DNA from: Ponticoccus litoralis
GTDB lineage: Bacteria > Pseudomonadota > Alphaproteobacteria > Rhodobacterales > Rhodobacteraceae
Direction of reading: 5' to 3'
DNA length: 64,000 bases
Assembly: GCF_039769985.1 (NCBI RefSeq)
Contig: NZ_JBDNCH010000002.1
Span: 248,001-312,000 of the forward strand
Shown in pieces: positions 29,128 through 36,959 of this stretch. The translations under genes and the position numbers were made by a program. The notes beneath the pieces are model-generated. The model saw only the letters and a list, made by a program, of their open reading frames with translations, was not told where the DNA came from and ran no database searches. How positions within the stretch are numbered: position 1 is the stretch's first letter; every line of letters starts with the position of its first letter.

Positions 29128-29555
29128 GCTGTTCTGGCGGCAGCCCGACCGAAGGGCCGCCATACCCGCGTCGCTGCTGCCCCCTCCGCCAGCCTGTTCA
29201 TCGCCTCTCCGGCCCTGCACGCGAGGTCGCGCTGGCCCCAGTTCCGGGGCGCCGCTGCATCCTGTGGCTGTCCGCCTCAACGCCGATGGCGACACTAAGG
29301 CGCTGCTTTCGGCCATCGAGAGGCCCGCGCGCCCAGCAGCCGATCCCCGGGGATCGAGGGCAACGCCAACCCCGTGTCTCTTTTCGATTGGCCCCGGGGC
29401 TGCGCGCAGGGCGCTGGCATAGGCCCCGGCGCATCAGCGGGCAGCCCGCGATCGACGGCCCCCGGCCCGTGACACCGAATGCGCCCGCATCGCGGCTTCG
29501 GAAAACACCTCTGCTTCCCTGTCCCAGAGATCGTGTCGGCCGGAAAACAGTCCCG
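29128..29555. other. Intergenic stretch without a recognised gene
   Basis: About 430 bases between the terminator and the end of the HNH gene. Open frames exist in several directions because of high GC, but none shows a family resemblance, a good start with ribosome binding site, or natural codon use. I see nothing that can be supported. Confidence 0.5.
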
Positions 29556-30140
29556 TCAGGCCTCCAGTTCGGCATCCCAGTACAGGAAGTCCATCCAGCT
29601 TTCGTGCAGGTGGTTGGGCGGGAAGCGGCGACCCATGTTCAGCAGCTCTCCGGCGCTTGGCGGACGCGGGGTCTTGTACAGCGACATCTTCGCCTGCCGC
29701 AGGCTTTTCGAGCCCTTGCGCAGGTTGCAGGGCGCGCAGGCGGCGACGACGTTCTCCCAGCTGGTGATCCCGCCCGAGGCGCGCGGAACCACGTGATCGA
29801 AGGTCAGTTCCGACTTGGCGCCGCAGTACTGGCAGCGGAATTCGTCCCTCAGAAAAAGATTGAAGCGCGTGAATGCCACGCGCTTCTGAGGTTTCACGAA
29901 ATCTTTCAGGACCACCACCGAGGGTATCCTGATGCTCATACTCGGGCTTCTGACGACCTCGTCGTATTCGGCCACGATGTCCACCCGGTCAAGAAAGGCC
30001 GCCTTGACCGCGTCCTGCCATGGCCAGAGCGACAGCGGGTAATAGGACAGCGGCCTGTAATCCGCATTCAGCACCAAGGCCGGGTGCTGTTTCAATGCCC
30101 CCGGTTCACGTACGAAATTCGTTCTGAACTCTGGGTTCAT
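29556..30140 (-). CDS. HNH endonuclease
   Basis: The 194-residue protein has the HNH core typical of a widespread alphaproteobacterial family: FRCQYCGAKSELTFDHVVPR with the first Cys pair and catalytic DH, then GGITSWENVVAACAPCNLRK with the central Asn and the second Cys pair. The N-terminal domain starts with ALVLNADYRPLSYYPLSLW. It is usually a stand-alone chromosomal gene of unknown biological role, not a homing element. The start at ATG 30140 gives MNPEFRTNF; the frame is open further upstream, but without family similarity. Confidence 0.85.
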   Translation of the reverse strand: MNPEFRTNFVREPGALKQHPALVLNADYRPLSYYPLSLWPWQDAVKAAFLDRVDIVAEYDEVVRSPSMSIRIPSVVVLKDFVKPQKRVAFTRFNLFLRDEFRCQYCGAKSELTFDHVVPRASGGITSWENVVAACAPCNLRKGSKSLRQAKMSLYKTPRPPSAGELLNMGRRFPPNHLHESWMDFLYWDAELEA

Positions 30141-30491
30141 GACGGGACTCGTCCTCCGCTCCGTCTGCTCGTTTTCAAGCCGGAGCGGGACGCCCCGCCC
30201 CTTACCATGATCACTATATATCGCGTCGGGCTTCTGACAAGTCCCGCAACATGCAGTGTCGTGACAGAGGGCTACCCTGCATTTGTAATGTGCGTGTGAC
30301 AGGCAACATGCGCTTTTCGGGCGGCGGAACCGCAAACTGTCGCCTGGCGGATGGCCCAATCCCAGCCCAGAACCCGGGGTCCGGCGGCGCCTGCGGTCTC
30401 TGGCCCGCGCCCCGGGCCATGGCGCCGGACTGCAGGAGACGGCGCCGGGACCTGCCCGGATACCGGATTGCCCGCGATGGCGCGGCGGCCC
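30141..30491. other. Intergenic stretch with a possible promoter for the HNH gene
   Basis: About 350 bases. On the minus strand an AT-rich patch CGATATATAGTGATC (around 30209-30223) preceded by TTGTCA could be part of the HNH promoter, although the spacing is not ideal. The remainder is GC-rich with no gene I can support. Confidence 0.35.
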
Positions 30492-31250
30492 CTAGTCTTC
30501 CGTCCGGGTCTCCGGCTCTGCCGCCGCAGGCGGGACCACCTCTGCCGCCGCGGGCGGCGCCTCTGCCTCTGCCGGGGCCCCCTCCACCCCTGCCGCCGCG
30601 GGTGGCGCCACCGCTGCCGCCGGCTCCACGAAAGCCACCGGCCCCAGCGTCGCGTTCAGGCCCCAGTTGCGGACCTTCAGCACACCGTCCGCGATATACA
30701 GCTGGCGGATCGGGTAAACCGTTTCCCCCTCCGGCCCGGCCAGCACCATCACCGGCCCCTTGTTGGTGTTGCGCGTCCAGACCAGCGGGTCGGTCAGGGT
30801 GATGTTGTCGATGATGGCACGCACCGCCTCGGCATCCGTCACCCGGTCCACCTTGAAGTAGCAGGCGCCCTCGTAGCCGCCCGCCGCGGCGAAGGTCACG
30901 GCCCCCACCGCAAGGGTCACCGGCGCGGTCACGATCGAGGTCACGGTGGCCGCGACACCCCCGGCCCCAGCCGCCGTACCCGAGGCGGTGCCCGCCGCGC
31001 CCGAGATCAGCGAGACGCTCTGGCCCGGGTGCATCAGCATCCACTGCCCGGCGGCGCGCGCGCCCTCTCGGGCCACCGGCGCCAGCGCCTTGCCCGCCTC
31101 ACCTGCTTTCTGGACAGCCGCCCCGGCAAGGATCGAAGGCTTGTAGTCGCAAAGCCCCGCCTCCTGCGCCATCGCCTGTCCGGCCATGGGCAGGCTGCCC
31201 ATGGCGGCAAGGGCAAGGCCCCGAAGCGATGTTCCGAAAGGACCTGTCAT
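30492..31250 (-). CDS. Secreted or membrane-associated hypothetical protein with Ala/Pro-rich tail (252 aa)
   Basis: A cleavable signal peptide is evident (LALAAMGSLPMAGQAMAQEA, cleavage probably after AMA). The body has helical regions, a Gly/Ala/Val-rich segment (ATVTSIVTAPVTLAVGAVTFAAAGGY) that may insert in a membrane, a domain with VMVLAGPEGETVYPIRQLYI, and a low-complexity tail of Ala, Pro and Glu (about 205-252). I do not recognise a family. The start ATG 31250 gives a short basic-neutral n-region. The periplasmic location is inferred. Confidence 0.65.
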   Translation of the reverse strand: MTGPFGTSLRGLALAAMGSLPMAGQAMAQEAGLCDYKPSILAGAAVQKAGEAGKALAPVAREGARAAGQWMLMHPGQSVSLISGAAGTASGTAAGAGGVAATVTSIVTAPVTLAVGAVTFAAAGGYEGACYFKVDRVTDAEAVRAIIDNITLTDPLVWTRNTNKGPVMVLAGPEGETVYPIRQLYIADGVLKVRNWGLNATLGPVAFVEPAAAVAPPAAAGVEGAPAEAEAPPAAAEVVPPAAAEPETRTED

Positions 31251-31360
31251 CCGAATTCTCCATTCCGCTGCTCGGACCCAGAGGTAACAGCAGGCCAGAA
31301 GCTGACAAGGCCTGCTGCCTGCACGTCTGCGCGATAGGCGTTCCCTTGCCACGGGCGCCA

Positions 31361-31424
31361 AAGCCGCTTCGAAGCGGCTTGCAAGCGCCGTCCACGGCGC
31401 TTCGAAGGCGTTTCGAAACGCCTT
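31361..31424. terminator. Cluster of perfect palindromes after the carboxylesterase gene
   Basis: Two perfect 20-nt palindromes, AAGCCGCTTCGAAGCGGCTT (31361-31380) and AAGGCGTTTCGAAACGCCTT (31405-31424), flank a smaller hairpin CGCCGTCCACGGCG. They lie just downstream of the stop of the minus-strand esterase (31431) and before the next minus-strand gene, so they probably end or protect the esterase transcript. The two palindromes share the central TTCGAA. Confidence 0.6.
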
Positions 31425-31430
31425 ACCCGC

Positions 31431-32096
31431 TCAGAACCCGCATTTGTCGCGCAGGAAGGCCAGCGCCACGCCCAGCCCGTCCGGCGCAATGCCATGGGCC
31501 GTGCCCTTCATGATATGGGCGTAGACCTCTTTCCAGCCGGCCTGCTGCAACGCCTCGGCGGCCTGCGGCAGCGAATCCGGCGGCACCACGTCGTCCTGAT
31601 CGCCATGCACCAGCAGCACCGGCGGCTTCGTCACCACCTCGTCGGCCAGCAGTTCCGGCTGCAACAGGCGCCCCGAGAAACCCACGATCCCGGCCAGTTC
31701 GTCCTCGCGCCGCGGCCCGACATGCAGGCTCATCATCGTGCCCTGCGAGAAGCCCAGCAGCGCCACCTGCTCGGGCATCAGGTCCTCGTCCACCATCAGC
31801 GCGTCAAGGAAGGCATTCAGGTCGTCGACCGCGCGGGCCATGCCCGCCATGGCCTCTTCCTCGGACGAGCCGTCGATCCACGGGATCGGGAACCACTGGA
31901 AGCCCATGGGCGCCCCGGCGCAGGCCTCGGGCGCATCGGGCGCCACGAAAAGCGTGTCCGGCAGGTGTTCGCTCAGCGGATCGGCCAGCCCCAGAAGGTC
32001 GGCGCCATTGGCGCCGTAGCCGTGCAGAAAGACCACGCAAGAGCGCAACTCTCCAGAGGCTGGCGCCCGGCGGCCGGTGTTCAGTACCCGTGTCAT
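31431..32096 (-). CDS. Phospholipase/carboxylesterase family alpha/beta hydrolase
   Basis: The 221-residue esterase shows CVVFLHGYGANGADLLGL (oxyanion region), APDAPEACAGAPMGFQWFPI, the nucleophile elbow LLGFSQGTMMSLH (GFSQG), VLLVHGDQDDVVPP (catalytic Asp) and GTAHGIAPDG (catalytic His). The family includes broad-specificity carboxylesterases and acyl-protein thioesterases; the substrate is unknown. The start ATG 32096 is natural. No signal peptide is seen, so it is cytoplasmic. Confidence 0.85.
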   Translation of the reverse strand: MTRVLNTGRRAPASGELRSCVVFLHGYGANGADLLGLADPLSEHLPDTLFVAPDAPEACAGAPMGFQWFPIPWIDGSSEEEAMAGMARAVDDLNAFLDALMVDEDLMPEQVALLGFSQGTMMSLHVGPRREDELAGIVGFSGRLLQPELLADEVVTKPPVLLVHGDQDDVVPPDSLPQAAEALQQAGWKEVYAHIMKGTAHGIAPDGLGVALAFLRDKCGF

Positions 32097-32144
32097 GGTG
32101 TCGGTGGTCTCCCGATTGTCGTCCTCGCCCGGTCTGCCGGGCGG

Positions 32145-32558
32145 TCAGTTGGTGGGCGCGGCGCCCGCCTCGGCGCAGTCGACAAGGGCGCTGCCGGAAA
32201 ACCCGTCGGCCCATGTCTCGCTGTAGAGGTACCTGCCCTCCCCCCGCGCCGACAGGCTGAAGTCGTAGTGGTCCGTGCCGCCGTCGTCCATCGCAAAGGC
32301 ATGCCGGCAGCCCGCGTCGAGGTAATCGGCGCATTGGCCGCGATCATCGGTCGGCTCGATCTCGCCGCTTTCGCCGGTGGCCTGGATGCGGTAGCGCGGC
32401 CCTTCGAACGCGAAGCGCAGGGCATAGGTCTCGTGGGTGCCGTCCTCGTTGTAGAAGCGCATGGACCCGGTGCACAGGGTCGGGGCGTCGAACCCCGCCA
32501 AGGCCGCCGTGCCGCAAAGCGTCATGGCCGCCGCCAGTATCCCGATCCGTACCGTCAT
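32145..32558 (-). CDS. Periplasmic hypothetical protein (137 aa)
   Basis: The N-terminus TVRIGILAAAMTLCGTAALAG is a signal peptide with likely cleavage after ALA. The mature part of about 115 residues has Cys at several positions (LCTGSMRFY, GQCADYL, GCRHAFAMDDG, VDCAEAG), suggesting disulfides, and a beta-rich pattern. I do not know the family. The gene overlaps the end of the glycosylase gene by four bases, indicating cotranscription with it. Confidence 0.65.
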   Translation of the reverse strand: MTVRIGILAAAMTLCGTAALAGFDAPTLCTGSMRFYNEDGTHETYALRFAFEGPRYRIQATGESGEIEPTDDRGQCADYLDAGCRHAFAMDDGGTDHYDFSLSARGEGRYLYSETWADGFSGSALVDCAEAGAAPTN

Positions 32559-33196
32559 GCGATGCCTTCGCGCTGCTTCATGACATGGTAATAGGCCCAG
32601 AGCACCCGCGCGGCAACCGAGCGCCGGGGCGACCAGGCCTCGGCCATCTGCCGCAGCGCCTTTTCCCGGGGCCGCTCGGGCAGGTCGAACAAAAGCCGGG
32701 CGCCTTCCTGCAGGGCCAGGTCCCCGGGCGCGAAGACATCGGCCCGGCCCAGCGAGAACATCGCGTAGATCTCTGCCGTCCAGATGCCGATCCCCTTCAC
32801 CGCGACCAGCTGCCGCGTCACCTCTGGCGTGGGCAGGCCGCGCAGGGCCTCGTAGTCGAGCCCCGCCTCGGCAAGCGCCACCGCGTAGCGCGCCTTCTGC
32901 CGCGAGAGGCCAAGCGCCCGCAACGCCTCTTCGCCGCTGTCAAGGATCGCCTCGGGGGTGGTCTGGCCCGCCTCTTCGAGCCGCGCCCAGATTGCCCGGG
33001 CCGAGGCGACAGAGACCTGCTGGCTGGTGATCGCGCTCAGCAGCTGGGCAAAGCCGTCGTCGCGCAGGCGCAGGGGCAGCGGCCCGGTCAGCGTCAGCGC
33101 GGCGGCAAAGCGCGGGTCGCGGGCGGCCAGCCAGGCCGCACCCTCGGCCACGCAGTCCGTGCCGCGAATGATCCGCTCTGTCCGCTCCATATCCAT
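32555..33196 (-). CDS. DNA-3-methyladenine glycosylase II (AlkA-type, HhH-GPD)
   Basis: The 213-residue base-excision glycosylase has the helix-hairpin-helix LVAVKGIGIWTAEIYAMFSL followed by the catalytic Asp region VFAPGDLALQEG. The N-terminal part includes FAQLLSAITSQQVSVASARAIW, typical of the short AlkA-like enzymes that lack the E. coli N-terminal domain. It would excise alkylated purines. It is followed by a small secreted protein gene with which it overlaps. The start may be 33196 or the second ATG at 33190. Confidence 0.85.
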   Translation of the reverse strand: MDMERTERIIRGTDCVAEGAAWLAARDPRFAAALTLTGPLPLRLRDDGFAQLLSAITSQQVSVASARAIWARLEEAGQTTPEAILDSGEEALRALGLSRQKARYAVALAEAGLDYEALRGLPTPEVTRQLVAVKGIGIWTAEIYAMFSLGRADVFAPGDLALQEGARLLFDLPERPREKALRQMAEAWSPRRSVAARVLWAYYHVMKQREGIA

Positions 33197-33232
33197 GGCC
33201 CTGAGTGACCCGGGCCGCGGGCCCCCGTCAAC

Positions 33233-33630
33233 CCGGCTCTTGCGCCTTCGGTCCCGGCGGCCCCGGGATTGCAGGGGCGATCATTGCGGCCCCGGGGTGC
33301 GGTGGTCCCGGTATCCGTGTCTAGAGCCTTCGGTAGCCGCCACCGCTCCGGGGTTGCGCGGGCGGATCATCGGGGCCCCGTGTGGCGAGTTCGTGGCTTT
33401 CGCGTCTTGCGCCCCTGTCGCAAGCCACGCGCCGGGTTTGCCTCGGGGGCCATTGCGGCCTCGGGGTGCGATGGTCGCCGCCTGCGCATCTTGCGCCCTC
33501 TGTCGCCGCCGCAGCCCCGGGATTGCGCGGACGGATCATTGCGGCCCTCGGGGGCCGTGGTCCCGGCCTTGGCGTCTTGTGCCTTCGGGCGCCACCGCAC
33601 GCCCGGCGCGGGATGGTCCCGGGCGGGCAG
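33233..33630. repeat. Degenerate tandem repeat, about 85-bp unit, four to five copies
   Basis: Successive units begin near 33261 (CCCCGGGATTGCAGGGGCG), 33349 (CTCCGGGGTTGCGCGGGCGG), 33430 (CGCCGGGTTTGCCTCGGGGG) and 33514 (CCCCGGGATTGCGCGGACGG), with partial units at both ends. Each contains a version of GATCATTGCGGCC, GGTGGTCCCGG and GTCTTGCGCC. Spacing is about 81-88 bases. The array occupies the gap between the glycosylase and the MFS gene and encodes no credible protein. Confidence 0.75.
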
Positions 33631-33727
33631 GCGCGGCGCCGGGCGGGGGGACTGCTCTATGCCCCGGGGAACCGCTCCCTGCGCTTCGGGCCTTGCGAAG
33701 CCCGGCGGCGCGGCCTACGCATTCCCC

Positions 33728-34960
33728 ATGAGCGATATGACCCTCCCTTCCCCCTCCTCCGACGCGCCCCGCGCCCGTCGCAACGTCGCCGTTCTGGTCT
33801 GCGCGCAGGCCTTTCTGGGGGCGCAGATGCCGATGATCTTCACCATCGGCGGGCTGGCGGGCCAATCGCTGGCCTCGAACCTGTGCTACGCGACGCTGCC
33901 GATCTCGATGATCGTGCTGGGGTCGATGCTGGCGGCGACGCCGGTCTCGGCCATGATGCAGCGTTTCGGGCGCCGCGCAGGCTTTACGCTGGGCGCGCTG
34001 GCGGGCGCCCTCGGCGGCGCGGTCGGGGCCTCGGGGCTGTATACCGCCTCTTTCCCGCTTTTCCTGCTGGGGTCGCTGATCACCGGGATTTACATGTCGG
34101 CGCAGGGGTTCTATCGCTTCGCCGCCGCCGATACCGCCTCCGACGACTTCCGGCCCAAGGCGATCTCTTACGTCATGGCGGGCGGGCTGGCCTCGGCCAT
34201 CATCGGGCCACAGCTGGTGAAGGTCACGGCGGATGCCTATGTCATCCCCTTCCTCGGCACCTATGGCGCGATCATCGCCATCAACCTGATCGGCGCGCTG
34301 CTGTTCCTGTTCCTCGACATTCCGCGCCCGCCGGTGCCCTCTGCGGATGCACCCAAGGGTCGGTCGCGGCTGGAGCTGCTGAAGACGCCCCGCATCGCCG
34401 TCGCAGTGATCTGCGGCATGGTCTCTTACGCGCTGATGAACCTTGTCATGACCTCGACGCCGCTGGCCGTGGTCGGCTGCGGCTTTGACAAGGGCGACGC
34501 GGCGGATGTGGTCACGGCCCATGTGCTGGCGATGTTCGTGCCCTCGTTCTTCACCGGCCACCTGATCGCCCGTTTCGGGGTGGAAAAGATCATGGCCGCG
34601 GGCCTGCTGATCCTTGCGGGTGCCGGGGCGGTGGCCCTGTCGGGCGTCGCGCTGGAACAGTTCTTCCTTGCGCTGATCCTTCTGGGCCTGGGCTGGAACT
34701 TCGGCTTCATCGGCGCCACGGCGATGCTGGCGGGCGCGCATGAGCCGCATGAGCGCGGGCGCATGCAGGGCCTGAACGACCTCTTGGTCTTCGGCGGCGT
34801 GACCCCGGCCTCTCTGGCCTCGGGCGGGCTGATGAACTGCTCGGGCGGGACGGCACAACAGGGCTGGCTGGCGGTCAACCTCGCCATGGCGCCCTTCCTC
34901 GTGCTGGCGGGCGGCGCGCTGATCTGGCTGGTGCTGCGCCCGAAGGACATCGCGACCTGA
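33728..34960 (+). CDS. MFS transporter (410 aa)
   Basis: A 12-helix transporter of the major facilitator superfamily. The first helices read VLVCAQAFLGAQMPMIFTIG and LPISMIVLGSMLAATPVSAMM with the loop QRFGRRAGFTLG; the second half includes FTGHLIARFGVEKIMAAG. The DDFRPKAISYVMAGGLAS stretch is typical of a Roseobacter family annotated as unknown MFS. The start ATG 33728 follows the tandem repeat; the open frame upstream is repeat sequence. The substrate is not predictable. Confidence 0.8.
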   Translation: MSDMTLPSPSSDAPRARRNVAVLVCAQAFLGAQMPMIFTIGGLAGQSLASNLCYATLPISMIVLGSMLAATPVSAMMQRFGRRAGFTLGALAGALGGAVGASGLYTASFPLFLLGSLITGIYMSAQGFYRFAAADTASDDFRPKAISYVMAGGLASAIIGPQLVKVTADAYVIPFLGTYGAIIAINLIGALLFLFLDIPRPPVPSADAPKGRSRLELLKTPRIAVAVICGMVSYALMNLVMTSTPLAVVGCGFDKGDAADVVTAHVLAMFVPSFFTGHLIARFGVEKIMAAGLLILAGAGAVALSGVALEQFFLALILLGLGWNFGFIGATAMLAGAHEPHERGRMQGLNDLLVFGGVTPASLASGGLMNCSGGTAQQGWLAVNLAMAPFLVLAGGALIWLVLRPKDIAT

Positions 34961-35174
34961 TCAGGCCCGCCGGTCAAGGTGGGATGGGTTGGAAGCCCAC
35001 CCTGCCCCGGATAGCCTCGGGCAGCGATCCGGTGACAGGCTGCCTTTCGCGCCGCCGGGGTGCCGCAAGATCCGGGCGCCCTGACGGAGGCGGATCGAGA
35101 GCCGGTCGGGCCGACACGCCCTGACATCGCCCCCGATCACCTCGGCGCAAAGCCCCCCGCGATCAGGCCCCCCG

Positions 35175-35585
35175 GTCACCGCGACCCAAAGCCAGCCTGC
35201 CCGGCCCCGCGCCTCTGGCGGCAAAGAACCGCCCTCTGCCACCCGCGCCGGGGCGTCAGAGGCACGGCGCAGCATCCAGTGATACTGACTCGGCACAGCC
35301 CGCCCGGACCCGCGCTTCCGGCACCATCAGCCCAGCCGCGCCGGGGCGCCTGCTCCCCCGACCAGCGTCCGGTCACCCCGACCCAAGGCAACGCCCCCGG
35401 ATCCGTGCCTCTGAAGGCATCAATCCGCCCGCTGCCGCCCCCACCGGTGCCTTGGCACAGCCTACCAGCGTCCGGTCATCCCGACCCAAAGCCAGCGCGC
35501 CCGGACCTGCGCCTCTGGCGGCATCAGCCTACCCTGCGCCACCCGCGCCGGGGCGTCAGAGGCACGGCGCAGCACCGGCGCCGCC
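35175..35585. repeat. Tandem partial duplications of the 3' end of the synthase gene
   Basis: A segment reading CGACCCAAAGCCAGC, then GCGCCTCTGGCGGCA, then GCCACCCGCGCCGGGGCGTC AGAGGCACGGCGCAGCA occurs at about 35180-35275 and again at about 35481-35578, where it forms the C-terminal end of the squalene/phytoene synthase-like gene. A shorter copy of the first part lies at about 35379-35425. The extra copies sit downstream of the gene on its own strand and look like decayed duplications. Confidence 0.65.
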
Positions 35586-36243
35586 ATGGCCGCCGCCAGC
35601 AGGGCGGGCCGCGCCTCGCCCACCACCGTGCCGCGCAGGGCGCGCGCCTCGGCCAGTCGCGCCAGACCCTGCCGCGCCAGGTCCGCCACGGCCTCGGGGC
35701 GCCCGTCCGGCAGCGGCAGCTTGCCGCGCGCCTCCAGTTCCGGCACCGCGCGCAGGTAGCCCGCCAGCGCCGAACCCGTTCCCAGAGCCAGCGCCGCCCG
35801 CCCGTCGCGATCCCCCAGCGCCCGCGCGGCGGCCTGCATCAGGGCGCCCCCGGTGGCGGCGAGGTAGGCCATCAAGGCGCCCCGGTTGGCAAAGGGCGCC
35901 TTCTCGATGTCCAGCCTGCGCGCCTCGACCACCCCGTCCAGCAGCCCCGCGCCTTCGGCGTCCAGCACCTGCGCCAGCGGCGTCACCACCGCGTGGCGGC
36001 GCACCGCCCCGCCGGCGCGGATCTCGTCCAGCGCATCGCGCCACCACTGCAGCCGCATCTCGGCGATCATCGGCTCTGCCGTGACCCGGGTGCGCGCGCC
36101 ACCTCGATATTGAAGGCATAGATGGGAAACAGCGCCGCCCGCGCCGCCACCGGCGCCGCCATCACGGCGCGGAACCGCTCGGGGTCGGCGCGCTGCACCA
36201 GTTCGGCGCAGGCATGAAGGTCGGTGCCGGGTTCGAAACTCAT
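35462..36243 (-). CDS. Squalene/phytoene synthase family protein, frame broken at about 36087
   Basis: N-terminal SFEPGTDLHACAELVQRADPERFRAVMAAP and FPIYAFNIEVARAP, then in another frame WVTAEPMIAEMRLQWWRDALDEI, AYLAATGGALMQAAARALG and LRAVPELEARG. This is the small all-alpha isoprenyl-synthase-like family; alphaproteobacterial versions resemble the assembly factor NDUFAF6 and lack clear Asp-rich motifs, so enzyme activity is doubtful. The plus strand reads GACCCGGGT where GACCCAGGGT would restore frame (one base lost), giving 260 aa. It overlaps the methyltransferase gene upstream (ATGA). The C-terminus matches the duplicated repeat downstream. Confidence 0.65.
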
Positions 36244-36959
36244 GTCCGGCGCGCCACCACCAGCAGGTAGCCGACTTCGGCCCTGTGCGCGCGCCAGGCC
36301 GCCGCCTCTTGCGCGCATTGATCCAGCATCGCGGCCAAGGGGGCATCAGCGCCGGGGCGCAGCGCTGCGATCCGGGCTTCCAGCGGCTGAAAATAGGCCT
36401 CCCAGCCCGCGTCCGGCACCCGGCGATGGCCCAAGACCGTGAACCCCTGCGTCTCGACCATGGCGACGATCTGCTCTGCATCGCGCAGCGGGTAGCCACC
36501 GAAGATCGCCCCTGCCTCTGGCGAGGGCGCCTCGACGAAACGGCAGGGCTCCGAGAAGGCCAGCACGCCCGCCGGTTTCAGCGCCCGGCCCAGTCTGCTC
36601 GGCCCCTCTTCGAGACCGAGGAAGTAAAGCGCGCCTGCGCACCAGATCAGGTCGAAGGGCGCCTCGGGCAAGGCCTCCAGCGCCGTGAAATCGGCGGAAA
36701 CGCCCCGCGCCCGGGGCTCGTTCGCCAAGCGCGCGTCGGCGGCCTCGCCGAAGTGCAGGTCCACCGCCACGACATGGCCCCGGGGGGCTACCGAGAGCAG
36801 CGCCGCCACGTCGCCGCCGGGGCCGGAACCCGCGTCGCAGATCGCCGCATCCTCGGGCACCTCCGCCGGGGCGCAGGCCCATGCCACATCTTCGGGGGCA
36901 CCGGGGCCTTCGCGCGGCAGGTCCTTGTGGACGGTGAAGAAGGCGTCCCAGTCCATCAC
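36240..36959 (-). CDS. Class I SAM-dependent methyltransferase (239 aa)
   Basis: The Rossmann SAM motif reads ICDAGSGPGGDVAALL, followed by VVAVDLHFGEAADARL (acidic end of strand 2) and APFDLIWCAGALYFLGL. The rest has ALKPAGVLAFSEPCRFVEAP and a C-terminal helical part. It resembles small-molecule methyltransferases of the UbiE/Trm class; the substrate is unknown. It overlaps the citramalate synthase stop upstream and the synthase-like gene downstream by about four bases each, so the three form one operon. The ATG at 36959 gives MMDWDAFF. Confidence 0.75.
   Translation of the reverse strand: MMDWDAFFTVHKDLPREGPGAPEDVAWACAPAEVPEDAAICDAGSGPGGDVAALLSVAPRGHVVAVDLHFGEAADARLANEPRARGVSADFTALEALPEAPFDLIWCAGALYFLGLEEGPSRLGRALKPAGVLAFSEPCRFVEAPSPEAGAIFGGYPLRDAEQIVAMVETQGFTVLGHRRVPDAGWEAYFQPLEARIAALRPGADAPLAAMLDQCAQEAAAWRAHRAEVGYLLVVARRT

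Noticed and set aside
33233..33630. CRISPR-like array
   Set aside because: The units drift in length and sequence over their whole extent; there are no constant short repeats with unique equal-length spacers and no cas genes.
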